Shown: positions 44,626 through 51,692 of the stretch, one piece after another
How positions within the stretch are numbered: the first letter of the stretch is position 1
Layout of the letters: every line of letters begins with the position of its first letter
NCBI GenBank assembly: GCA_024694675.1
Contig: JAILJO010000005.1
Coordinates: 1 to 51,692 of the forward strand
Length of the DNA: 51,692 bases
Reading direction: 5' to 3'
Source: Bacteroidales bacterium
Lineage (GTDB): Bacteria > Bacteroidota > Bacteroidia > Bacteroidales > UBA932
Notes under the pieces: model-generated
Told to the model about the DNA's origin: nothing
The model's input: only the letters and a program-made list of their open reading frames with translations
Database searches by the model: none
Made by a program: the position numbers and the translations under genes

Positions 44626-45417
44626 TTACGCACCTACCAGTTCCACATTGATTTTCAGGGACTTCAACTGGCTTTTGATGCTTGCAGGAAGGTGGATGTC
44701 CGTGATTACAGTGTTGATTTTGTCTGCCGATGTAATATATGCAAATGCACGCTTGTTAACCTTGGAAGAATCGAACACCGCAATGACCTCGCGGGCTCTG
44801 GAAATCATGACCTGATTGGTGCTGGCTTCCTCCACGCTGGGGGTTGAAAGACCGGCGTCCACGCTGAAGGAATCTACGCCCAGGAAGAGCTTGTCACAGT
44901 AGAACAGCTTGAGGTTTGATTCCGCAAGCGGTCCCACTGTGGAATTGCTTGATTCACGCACAGTTCCGCCAAGGAGAATCACCTTGAATCTCTTGTATTT
45001 CAGGGCCTCCTGCATGGCGTTCACGGAGTTTGTGATAATGGTGAGATCCTGGAATGCGTCAAGGTTACGTGCAACCTCAAGAGCGGTTGTTCCGGAGTCT
45101 ATGAGGATGGTGTCACCCTCGTTGATATGGGCGGCTGCGGCACGGCCTATGGCCTGCTTCTCGCGGGAGTTTACAAGGCTCTTGAAATTGATGTTCCTCT
45201 CTTCGGATTCATCCTTGTTTGCCTTGACGCTCATTATGGCCCCGCCATGTACGCGGACCAGAAGTTTTCTTTCTTTAAGGATCTTCAGGTCTTTTCTGAT
45301 TGTAACTTCCGAAACTCCAAACTGTTTGCTTAGCTGGGAGACGTTGACGGATGAGTCTTCGCGTACTTTCTGAAGAATGGCAGAGCGGCGCCCTTGGGCG
45401 GAATCGTAAATATTCAT
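44626..45417 (-). CDS. DeoR-family transcriptional regulator (AgaR-like)
   Basis: The 263-residue protein has an N-terminal winged helix (VSQLSKQFGVSEVTIRKDLKILKERKLLVRVHGGAI, about 23-60) and a C-terminal sugar-phosphate sensor (IDSGTTALEVARNLDAFQDLTIITNS, VILLGGTVRESSNSTVGP, DKLFLGVDSFSVDAGLSTPSVEEA), both typical of DeoR repressors that respond to phosphorylated sugars. It lies between the divergent agaS/susC arm and the kinase arm, and its promoter holds a palindrome that may be its operator, so it likely represses the whole locus in the absence of substrate. Confidence 0.88.
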   Translation of the reverse strand: MNIYDSAQGRRSAILQKVREDSSVNVSQLSKQFGVSEVTIRKDLKILKERKLLVRVHGGAIMSVKANKDESEERNINFKSLVNSREKQAIGRAAAAHINEGDTILIDSGTTALEVARNLDAFQDLTIITNSVNAMQEALKYKRFKVILLGGTVRESSNSTVGPLAESNLKLFYCDKLFLGVDSFSVDAGLSTPSVEEASTNQVMISRAREVIAVFDSSKVNKRAFAYITSADKINTVITDIHLPASIKSQLKSLKINVELVGA

Positions 45418-45436
45418 GTGGTTTCAGTTTATGTTG

Positions 45437-45467
45437 CAAATATAGAAATAATTTCAAATGAAACAAA
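45437..45467 (-). promoter_or_regulatory. Consensus promoter with palindrome for the DeoR-type gene
   Basis: On the minus strand TTTG (45464-45467), 19 bases, then TATATTTG (45437-45444) is an exact -33/-7 pair. The palindrome TTTCAAATGAAA (45452-45463) lies between them and is a good candidate operator for autoregulation. Confidence 0.7.
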
Positions 45468-45555
45468 ACAAAACGTTTTTTTGTGGTAAAATGGTATATA
45501 TATACTGAGGAATCGAAATATTTTTCACATATTCGCTAAATAAAAACCAATAACC

Positions 45556-46509
45556 ATGAAACAGTATGACATTGCCGCAATAGGCGAACTCAACGTAGAC
45601 ATAATCCTGAACCAGATAGAGTCGGAGCCGGAGATAGGAAAAGAGAAGTTTGCAAAGCAAATGACTGTGACCCTTGGCAGCAGCACTGCCATTTTTGCCG
45701 CGAACGCAGCGGCTCTTGGCAGTAAAGTCTGTTTCGTGGGAATGGTAGGAAAGGACTCTTTCGGGGATCTTGTCCGCACTTCCCTTGAGGCAAAAGGCGT
45801 TGATACGAAATATCTTATCATAGGTGAAACGCCAACGGGTGCCACCATCTGCATGAGCTATGGAGAGGACCGCGCCAACCTTACATACCAGGGCGCTATG
45901 GACGTGATGGGCTTCGACGATATAGATAAAACCGTTTTCGACAACGCCAAACACATTCACCTGTCCTCGCTTTTCATGCAGAGCGGCCTCCTCAGGGACA
46001 TAGACAAGATTCTTGATCTTGCCAAATCGAAAGGCGTAACCGTTTCGCTTGATACCCAGTGGGACCCCATGGAAACATGGAAACTGGACTACAAGCGCGT
46101 CCTTCCCAAGATTACCGTTTTCATGCCCAATGAGAAAGAACTCATGGCCCTCACCCATAAGGACAATCTTGAAAGCGCCATTCAGGAGGTCCTCCCTCAC
46201 CTTGGCAACGCCATGCTGGTAAAATGCGGCTCTGACGGCTCCATCCTGGTGCGTAAAGACGGTTCCAGGGTTGTTCTGCCTGCGTTCTTGAATAAGGATG
46301 TAGTAGACTGCATAGGCGCAGGAGACAGTTTCAACTCCGGTTTCATCAGCGCCTTCGTAAAGGGCCTTTCGCTGGAAGACTGCCAGATAACCGGCAACCT
46401 CACCGGCGCCGTAAATACCACAGCATCCGGCGGCACGGGCGCATTTGTGTCCCTTGAACACGTTAGGGAAATCTGCCGCACAAAATTCGGAAAGGAAATC
46501 AAACTCTAA
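45556..46509 (+). CDS. PfkB-family sugar kinase
   Basis: The 317-residue kinase has the ribokinase-type fold: IGELNVDIILNQI at the start, GSSTAIFAANAAALGSKVCFVGMVGKDSFGD (substrate lid), and VDCIGAGDSFNSGFISAFVKGL with the catalytic DxxGAGDxF near 250. Substrate cannot be told from sequence; in this locus tagatose 6-phosphate or galactosamine/GalNAc are the best guesses. It is the first plus-strand gene, divergent from the regulator, and precedes the glycosidase by 4 bases. Confidence 0.88.
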   Translation: MKQYDIAAIGELNVDIILNQIESEPEIGKEKFAKQMTVTLGSSTAIFAANAAALGSKVCFVGMVGKDSFGDLVRTSLEAKGVDTKYLIIGETPTGATICMSYGEDRANLTYQGAMDVMGFDDIDKTVFDNAKHIHLSSLFMQSGLLRDIDKILDLAKSKGVTVSLDTQWDPMETWKLDYKRVLPKITVFMPNEKELMALTHKDNLESAIQEVLPHLGNAMLVKCGSDGSILVRKDGSRVVLPAFLNKDVVDCIGAGDSFNSGFISAFVKGLSLEDCQITGNLTGAVNTTASGGTGAFVSLEHVREICRTKFGKEIKL

Positions 46510-46513
46510 TAAT

Positions 46514-48334
46514 ATGAAAAGACTCTTCCCAGCAGCCTTATTGCTCCTTGCTGCTATTTCATGCTGCAAGGCCCCTGCCGGAGACCGCCTTCTCCTTGAC
46601 AATAAAGAGGTCAAAGGCATAGAGGTAGTGGAAAACTGCATCGCCCCGGAAGGAATCCCCGGCATGACTGTCCGTGAGATTGCCTTTGTGAACAAATCCG
46701 GCAAAGCAGTCAAGGTCAATGCCGCAGAGTCTTCATTCATAAGCGTAGAAGGTCCGGAAGTCTGGACCTTCCAGCCCAGTTCTACCGCCTGGCGCAAAGA
46801 CTGGGCATTCCCTGTAGAGAAGGGCTTTTACCAGCGCAACTACCTTGGCATGAACGATCCGGATTACGGCGGCGGCATCCCCATGGTAACGCTTTGGACA
46901 AAGGATGCCAATCTTAGCGTCGGCATCGCGGAAGACCGTCTCAAACTGGTTTCCATGCCCGTAAAGCGCAAGGGCAACATCACTACCGCCTGCATTAGGG
47001 AAGATTACGATACTCCCGTGGAACTGCAGCCGGGAGACACTCTCCGCGTATGCCGCCAGTTCATCCTGGAAAGCACCGGAGACTTCTTCAATCCCCTCAG
47101 AACCTTCTCGCAGTATATGGCAGAGACCTTCTGCTGGAAGGCCCCGGTTTCCCCGGAAAGCGCATATGAGAGCGTCTGGTGCGCCTGGGGTTATGAGCGC
47201 CAGTTTACTGTGGACGAGGTGATCGGCACCCTCCCCAAGGTTGTGGAACTGGGATTCAAATGGGTGGACGTGGACGATGGCTACCAGATCTGCGAAGGGG
47301 ACTGGACCGCGAACCCCCGCATAGGCCCGGACGGTATGAGGCGCATGACTGACGCCATCCACGCCGCCGGTATGAAAGTGAAACTCTGGTGGGCGCCCCT
47401 TGCCGCAGATCCGGAGAGTTCCCTTGCAAAAGAGCACCCTGAGATGCTCCTGGTCCAGAAAGACGGTTCCCACGAGGACATCACCTGGTGGGACAGCTGG
47501 TACCTTTCACCTGTGAATCCGTACACCCAGGCATATACGCGGGATTTGGTTGACATGTTCATCAAGGACTGGAACTTCGACGGTTTCAAACTTGACGGAC
47601 AGCACCTTAACCTATGCTCCCCGGATTACAATCCTGCCAGCGGACTGGACAGACCTGAAGAAGCACCTGAACGTATGCCGGAATTCTTCAAGGACCTGTA
47701 CGACAGGGCTCAGGCGGACAAGCCGGGCGCCATCGTCCAGATATGTCCCTGCGGAGATGCTTTCAATTTCTTCAACGTCCCGTACGTGAACCAGGTGGTG
47801 GCATCGGACCCCACTTCCAGCGCCCAGATAAGGATGAAGCGCAGGGCCTTCGCCGCCATGGCTCCGGAACTTGCGTTCTATGCAGACCACGTTGAACTCA
47901 GCGACGGCGGCCTCGACTTTCCTTCGCAGATTGGCGTGGGCGGAATAATCGGCACCAAATTCACCTGGCCGGAGCCTAATCCTCACGCAACGGAGAATGG
48001 CGGAAGCCTGCTCACCCCGGAGAAGGAAGCTCTGCTCCGCAAATGGGTCCCTATCTATAATGAAAAAATGCTCTCCCGCGGAGAGTACCTGAACCTGTAC
48101 GATTATGGCTTTGACAAGCCTGAGGCCCATGTAATCAGCAAGGACGGCGCCATGTATTACGCCTTCTATGCAGAAAAATGGGACGGCGCTCCCATAGAGC
48201 TCCGCGGCCTTGAAGCCCGTGAGTATACGGTCACAGAGTACACTGCAGATGAGCCCCGCTCATATACCATTGACGGTTCCAATCCCGTCATCACCCCTGT
48301 ATTTAAAGGCAATTACCTCATTGAAGTCAAATAA
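46514..48334 (+). CDS. Alpha-galactosidase-type (GH36/GH27-like) lipoprotein
   Basis: The 606-residue enzyme has a lipoprotein signal (LLLLAAISC), an N-terminal β-domain and a (βα)8 barrel with WVDVDDGYQICEGDW, AAGMKVKLWWAPL, WNFDGFKLDGQHLN (nucleophile Asp of the KxD motif) and VVASDPTSSAQIRMKR (acid/base Asp region). This is the clan GH-D layout of alpha-galactosidases and alpha-N-acetylgalactosaminidases. The aga-type genes nearby favour release of GalNAc or galactose in the periplasm or at the surface. Exact family is not certain. ATG 46514 is chosen since it starts the signal peptide. Confidence 0.8.
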   Translation: MKRLFPAALLLLAAISCCKAPAGDRLLLDNKEVKGIEVVENCIAPEGIPGMTVREIAFVNKSGKAVKVNAAESSFISVEGPEVWTFQPSSTAWRKDWAFPVEKGFYQRNYLGMNDPDYGGGIPMVTLWTKDANLSVGIAEDRLKLVSMPVKRKGNITTACIREDYDTPVELQPGDTLRVCRQFILESTGDFFNPLRTFSQYMAETFCWKAPVSPESAYESVWCAWGYERQFTVDEVIGTLPKVVELGFKWVDVDDGYQICEGDWTANPRIGPDGMRRMTDAIHAAGMKVKLWWAPLAADPESSLAKEHPEMLLVQKDGSHEDITWWDSWYLSPVNPYTQAYTRDLVDMFIKDWNFDGFKLDGQHLNLCSPDYNPASGLDRPEEAPERMPEFFKDLYDRAQADKPGAIVQICPCGDAFNFFNVPYVNQVVASDPTSSAQIRMKRRAFAAMAPELAFYADHVELSDGGLDFPSQIGVGGIIGTKFTWPEPNPHATENGGSLLTPEKEALLRKWVPIYNEKMLSRGEYLNLYDYGFDKPEAHVISKDGAMYYAFYAEKWDGAPIELRGLEAREYTVTEYTADEPRSYTIDGSNPVITPVFKGNYLIEVK

Positions 48335-48349
48335 TTTAACACTTATACT

Positions 48350-49879
48350 ATGAATAAACGATTCCTGACATTATTCCTGATTCTTCCCTTACTGGTGTGC
48401 TGCAACGATAAGGACAACAAGAAGCAGGATATTGACCCAATGATCACAATCACCGGTGAAACAGAGTTCTCTATTAAAGCAGAGGGCGGTACCGCTACCT
48501 TCACGGTCACATCAAATGTGGATTGGAACTCTGAGATCGATGTTGACTGGGTAGCATTAAGCCCGGCCAGCGGAGTCGCTTCCGATAAGCCTGTCACTGT
48601 GACCTTGACTTGCTTCCAAACTCCCAAACTGAAAAAAAGGACCACCGATATTGCAATTACCGGCGGCGGTTTACGAAAGTTCATCAGCGTAATTCAGTCG
48701 GGTGATCCCATGGCCGGTGCAGCCGAGGAAATCAAGAGCGGAGCTACGGTCCTGGCCACCAATCCCCTGGTGGAGAAATTCCTTACTGAAGTGACTTACA
48801 AGGATTGGCCGGAAGAGGACAATAGCACAAGGGCGACCAGGATTTTTGACTATTACGGAGGCTTTGACGGCGTGAACCTCACTTGGGACAACTGGGGTAC
48901 GGAATGGCCCGATGGTGACATCCCGTGCCACTACAGCATCCGTTGGAAGCAGGAAGATATTGAATCCGGTGTCATGAATCTCCATCTTGAGGATAAACTT
49001 GGATGGAAGGGTGATCAGGAGATTGAAGCCGGCTCCCTCTATGTAAACATCAAGAATCTGGTTCCGAATGACAACTATACCTACAGGGTAACCGCAAAAA
49101 GTGGTAAAGTCCTGGCTGAGGGTAATTTCAGTACAACCGGCCATCTGCATCAGGTTTATTTCCTTGGAGATCCACAGAAACCCAATGTGAAGGGCGGTGG
49201 CGGACGTAATGCCCGTGACTTTGGCGGCTGGAAGACACTCGACGGAAAGACTATAAAATACCGCAAGGTCTACCGTGGCGGTCGTCTTAACGAAAAATGG
49301 ACCCCGTACCCGCTCAATGCCCAGGGAGAGAAAGAGGTCCTCTTTGAGGGGCTTGGTGCAGAGTTGGATCTTAGAGGAAATGACGACGTGATGTTTGAAC
49401 CTGCCGTTGCCGGACTTGATCACTGCGCTCCCGTTATTGAACAGGGCGGCGTGACCATGCTGAAGAATGATGCCGCCAAGACTAAGCAGTGCTTCGAGTT
49501 TGTGGTGAACAGCGTTCGCAACAACAAGCCCATCTATTTCCACTGCTCTCTGGGCCGTGACCGTACCGGCACTCTGTTCATCTTGCTCATGGGCGTTCTT
49601 GGCGTGAGAGAAGGAGACATTGCCAAGGAGTATGAACTTACGTACTTTGCCCCTGTGGGTTACAGCGTTTCTTCATCTGACAAAAAGTCCAATAAAATCC
49701 CTACTTTCCATAATACGCGCCTGGCTTGGGTTTACAGTGACGTAACTCCTTATTTCTGGGAGTTTGCACAACAAACCACTGGCAAGACGTTTAAAGAGGG
49801 CGTAGAGAAATACCTTCTTGAAGTCGCCGGCGTAAGCCAGCAGGACATCGACGATTTCAGAACGATGATGCTCGAATAA
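48350..49879 (+). CDS. Tyrosine-phosphatase-like lipoprotein with BACON-like domain
   Basis: The 509-residue protein has a lipoprotein signal (LILPLLVCC), an N-terminal BACON-like β-domain (FSIKAEGGTATFTVTSNVDWNSEIDVDWVALSPASG, about 40-120), an FN3-like segment and a phosphatase domain with GGRNARDFGGWKTLDGKTIKYRKVYRGG and HCSLGRDRTGTLFILLMG (Cx5R loop). The phosphatase half closely resembles the protein at 29681, so they are paralogues at opposite ends of the locus. BACON domains are linked to glycan or mucin binding, so the substrate is likely a glycan phosphate. It overlaps the convergent wbqC gene by 23 bases. Confidence 0.85.
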   Translation: MNKRFLTLFLILPLLVCCNDKDNKKQDIDPMITITGETEFSIKAEGGTATFTVTSNVDWNSEIDVDWVALSPASGVASDKPVTVTLTCFQTPKLKKRTTDIAITGGGLRKFISVIQSGDPMAGAAEEIKSGATVLATNPLVEKFLTEVTYKDWPEEDNSTRATRIFDYYGGFDGVNLTWDNWGTEWPDGDIPCHYSIRWKQEDIESGVMNLHLEDKLGWKGDQEIEAGSLYVNIKNLVPNDNYTYRVTAKSGKVLAEGNFSTTGHLHQVYFLGDPQKPNVKGGGGRNARDFGGWKTLDGKTIKYRKVYRGGRLNEKWTPYPLNAQGEKEVLFEGLGAELDLRGNDDVMFEPAVAGLDHCAPVIEQGGVTMLKNDAAKTKQCFEFVVNSVRNNKPIYFHCSLGRDRTGTLFILLMGVLGVREGDIAKEYELTYFAPVGYSVSSSDKKSNKIPTFHNTRLAWVYSDVTPYFWEFAQQTTGKTFKEGVEKYLLEVAGVSQQDIDDFRTMMLE

Positions 49880-50495
49880 AGGAGAGCGCGTCGGGACCTT
49901 CGTTGAAAAGGAGGTCAAGAATGCTCAGGCCGGGGGTGAATCCTCCGGCCTTCTGTTTGAAGACCTGATACCAGGGTTTCAAACCCAGCGGCGGCATGGG
50001 CCGTTTGGGGTGGATGGAGAAACGATAATCGTCCTCCAGTGAGCCAGGGAGGGCGAATTCAGTGGTGGGCTCCAGGGTGCATTGAATCCCGGCCTTTGCC
50101 GCGCACCAGCGCGTGAGGCTGAGATTGAAATCCCACAGCCGCGGCTCCCCACTTTCCAGAAGGGCGAACAGTTCCGACGCGTAGTATTCGAAGAAGGCCG
50201 ATGTTTCGTATGCCGTAGCCAGCGCCCTCTCCGTCCGGACAACCCAGGGGGTGGAGTAGTCCACGAGGACACTGCGGATGGACATATCGTCCCCGTGCAC
50301 AACCGGCACCTGAAGCATCTGGGGGCCGTCCGATGCCAGTATATAGCAGCGGTTCCGGTAGCTCTGTTTCTGGTAGTTCTCGCACGCTTCCAGCTGAACC
50401 ACAGACGGTAAAACCCTGTCCGGTGACAGGGTCATATCGCGTGCCATGAGAGCAAAGTACTCTGCCGGCGGGAAGTATGCGGTAGACAGGATCAT
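49857..50495 (-). CDS. WbqC family protein
   Basis: The 212-residue protein matches the WbqC-like family: AYFPPAEYFALMA, YQKQSYRNRCYILASDGPQMLQVPVVHG, STPWVVRTERALATAYETSAFFEYYASEL. Relatives occur in O-antigen loci and beside lipid A genes in Bacteroidota; biochemical function is not established. It overlaps lpxA by 4 bases, so it is in one operon with lpxC and lpxA. Confidence 0.85.
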   Translation of the reverse strand: MILSTAYFPPAEYFALMARDMTLSPDRVLPSVVQLEACENYQKQSYRNRCYILASDGPQMLQVPVVHGDDMSIRSVLVDYSTPWVVRTERALATAYETSAFFEYYASELFALLESGEPRLWDFNLSLTRWCAAKAGIQCTLEPTTEFALPGSLEDDYRFSIHPKRPMPPLGLKPWYQVFKQKAGGFTPGLSILDLLFNEGPDALSFIRASSF

Positions 50496-51295
50496 CTGTC
50501 CTGGCCGGGACGGGGCTTGGGGATGATTCCGCGCTTGGACGTGCGGATAAAGCGGACGATGTTGTTACGGATCTCGCTCTCCGGGAAGTTGGCTTCAATG
50601 TAGTCCAGGGCCTGGCTGAAGTTCATTCCCTTGAAATAAATCACGTCGTAGATATCCTTGATAAGGTTTACCTGCTCCTCAGTGAAGCCGCGGCGGAGAA
50701 GTCCGGTACGGTTCACGCCCTCGAAACGGAGGGGATCACGGCCGGCCAGAACGTACGGCGGAACATCCTTCAGAATCTTTGAAACCGCCCCCACAAAAGC
50801 GTGGGTGCCAATCCTGGAGAACTGATGTGAGCCGCTCTTTCCGCCCACGACGCCCCAGTCCTCTACGTCCGTCTCACCGGCAAGGCCAACGAAACTGACG
50901 ATTATGCAGTGATTGCCGATGCAGCAGTCATGGGCAATGTGGGCGTAGGACATTATGAGGGTGTCGCTTCCAATCTTTGTAAGTGCCTTGCCGCTGGCCT
51001 TGGTGCCGCGGTTGACCGTGGCGCATTCGCGGATGTTCACGCGGTCTCCAATCTCCACCCAGGAGTCCTCACCTTCGAACTTGAGGTCCTGCGGGATGGC
51101 TCCCACAACTGCTCCGGGGAAGACAGTGCAGTCTTTTCCCATGCGGACATGGCTGTAAACGGTGGCTCCGTTGAGGATTTTGCAGCCGTCGCCTATGATG
51201 ACATTATCGTCTACAAAGGCAAAGGGGCCAATTTCTACATTCTCTCCCAGTTTGGCTCCGGAATTCACACAGGCAAGGGGGTGGATCTTTGTCAT
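50492..51295 (-). CDS. lpxA: UDP-N-acetylglucosamine acyltransferase
   Basis: LpxA transfers an acyl chain from ACP to UDP-GlcNAc, the first step of lipid A synthesis. The 267-residue sequence shows hexapeptide left-handed β-helix repeats (IGPFAFVDDNVIIGDGCKI), the catalytic histidine in YAHIAHDCCIGNHCII, and HQFSRIGTHAFVGAVSKILKDVPPYVLAGRDP, with the C-terminal helical domain EEQVNLIKDIYDVIYF. All is intact. It starts 11 bases after the lpxC stop. Confidence 0.96.
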   Translation of the reverse strand: MTKIHPLACVNSGAKLGENVEIGPFAFVDDNVIIGDGCKILNGATVYSHVRMGKDCTVFPGAVVGAIPQDLKFEGEDSWVEIGDRVNIRECATVNRGTKASGKALTKIGSDTLIMSYAHIAHDCCIGNHCIIVSFVGLAGETDVEDWGVVGGKSGSHQFSRIGTHAFVGAVSKILKDVPPYVLAGRDPLRFEGVNRTGLLRRGFTEEQVNLIKDIYDVIYFKGMNFSQALDYIEANFPESEIRNNIVRFIRTSKRGIIPKPRPGQDR

Positions 51296-51306
51296 ATACT
51301 TATTGT

Positions 51307-51692
51307 TTATAGCAAGGCCCTGAGGGCTTTTGCGGCTTTTGTATTAATGGAGTGGCCGGGTTTGAAGGCCGATACATGTGCGTTCAGGTACCCTCCTGCC
51401 AGGCGAAGGTCTCCTACTAGGTCAAGGAGTTTGTGACGGCCGCACTCGTCCTGGAAGTGAAGGGTGGGATTTCCCATATAGCCATCGTCCGTTACAACAA
51501 GGGCGTTGTCCAGGTCTCCGCCCTTGATGAGGTTGTTCTTGAGCATGAACTCAATCTCCCTGTAAAAGCAGAAGGTGCGGCAGGGGGCAATCTCAGAGGC
51601 ATAATCCGTGGACAGATCCCAGTGGGCGGACTGAACGCCAAGGACGGGGGAATTGAAGTCTACGGTAATGTCTGCCGATGGTTCATCTGCCG
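51307..51692 (-). CDS. lpxC: UDP-3-O-acyl-GlcNAc deacetylase, C-terminal part (runs off window)
   Basis: Open to the right window edge, this frame gives about 128 residues: DFNSPVLGVQSAHWDL, CRTFCFYREIEFMLKNNLIKGGDLDNALVV and FQDECGRHKLLDLVGDLRLAG, the conserved LpxC end with the catalytic HKLLDxxGDL. LpxC catalyses the committed step of lipid A synthesis. The chain stops at NTKAAKALRALL, without the FabZ domain usually fused in Bacteroidota. The track's start at 51546 is an internal Met. Confidence 0.9.
   Translation of the reverse strand, partial: ADEPSADITVDFNSPVLGVQSAHWDLSTDYASEIAPCRTFCFYREIEFMLKNNLIKGGDLDNALVVTDDGYMGNPTLHFQDECGRHKLLDLVGDLRLAGGYLNAHVSAFKPGHSINTKAAKALRALL

Noticed and set aside
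45454-46797. 447-codon minus-strand ORF
   Set aside because: It is antisense to the PfkB kinase gene and the regulator promoter, and its translation has no domain; a shadow of GC-rich coding sequence.
46733-47473. 246-codon minus-strand ORF
   Set aside because: Antisense to the alpha-galactosidase-type gene, which has an intact active site.
48671-49543. 290-codon minus-strand ORF
   Set aside because: Antisense to the BACON-phosphatase gene with no recognisable features.
1-51692. CRISPR arrays and rRNA genes
   Set aside because: No regularly spaced repeats, cas-like proteins or rRNA sequences were seen.

Overview
The window looks like a chromosomal segment of a Bacteroidota (Bacteroidales-like) bacterium. 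The basis is a SusC/SusD pair, many signal-peptidase-II lipoproteins, a DUF4837 gene next to rseP, and promoters of the form TTTG-N19-TAnnTTTG (seen for tRNA-Glu and for a DeoR-type regulator gene). Shine-Dalgarno sequences are almost absent. I cannot name a genus.

Region A (1-17790) is an AT-richer accessory island that ends at a tRNA-Pro gene. It opens with the right end of an IS4-type insertion sequence that abuts, and may have cut, a large STAND NTPase gene coupled to a SIR2-domain gene. A phosphorothioation-type operon follows: xre regulator, dndC, dndD, a dndE-HerA-type ATPase fusion, a ParB-like protein and a PD-(D/E)XK-type nuclease. It lacks dndA, dndB and dndFGH. After a 466-base gene-free stretch come a Septu pair (ptuA ATPase, ptuB HNH nuclease), a small leftover ORF and a tyrosine recombinase with a palindromic operator over its promoter. 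The recombinase beside the 3' end of tRNA-Pro suggests a defence island on an integrative element.

Region B (17791-24929) is housekeeping: tRNA-Pro, rpsT, tRNA-Glu, a DUF4837 lipoprotein, rseP, dxr and an M23 peptidase on the minus strand; ruvX and def on the plus strand; then a clade-2 histidine phosphatase lipoprotein on the minus strand.

Region C (25025-49879) is a glycan-utilisation locus. The minus-strand series runs from a DeoR-type regulator through agaS-like isomerase, gatZ/kbaZ-like subunit, susC, susD, a surface lipoprotein, two DUF4832 proteins, a DUF5106 thioredoxin-like protein, a propeller protein, a tyrosine-phosphatase-like lipoprotein, alkaline phosphatase, a DMT permease and an acetyl-xylan-esterase-like enzyme. 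The divergent plus-strand arm holds a PfkB kinase, an alpha-galactosidase-type glycosidase and a second phosphatase with a BACON-like domain. A third DUF4832-like protein lies on the plus strand at the far end. The SIS isomerase, PfkB kinase and GatZ/KbaZ suggest the galactosamine/tagatose-6-phosphate route. With the glycosidase and several secreted phosphatases, the substrate could be a galactosamine- or galactose-containing, possibly phosphorylated and acetylated, host or bacterial glycan; this is inference.

Region D (49857-51692) is WbqC-family protein, lpxA and the 3' part of lpxC (lipid A synthesis). The strongest candidates for something little described are the rearranged Dnd operon with its ParB/nuclease pair, the STAND-SIR2 pair beside the IS, and the phosphatase-rich glycan locus.
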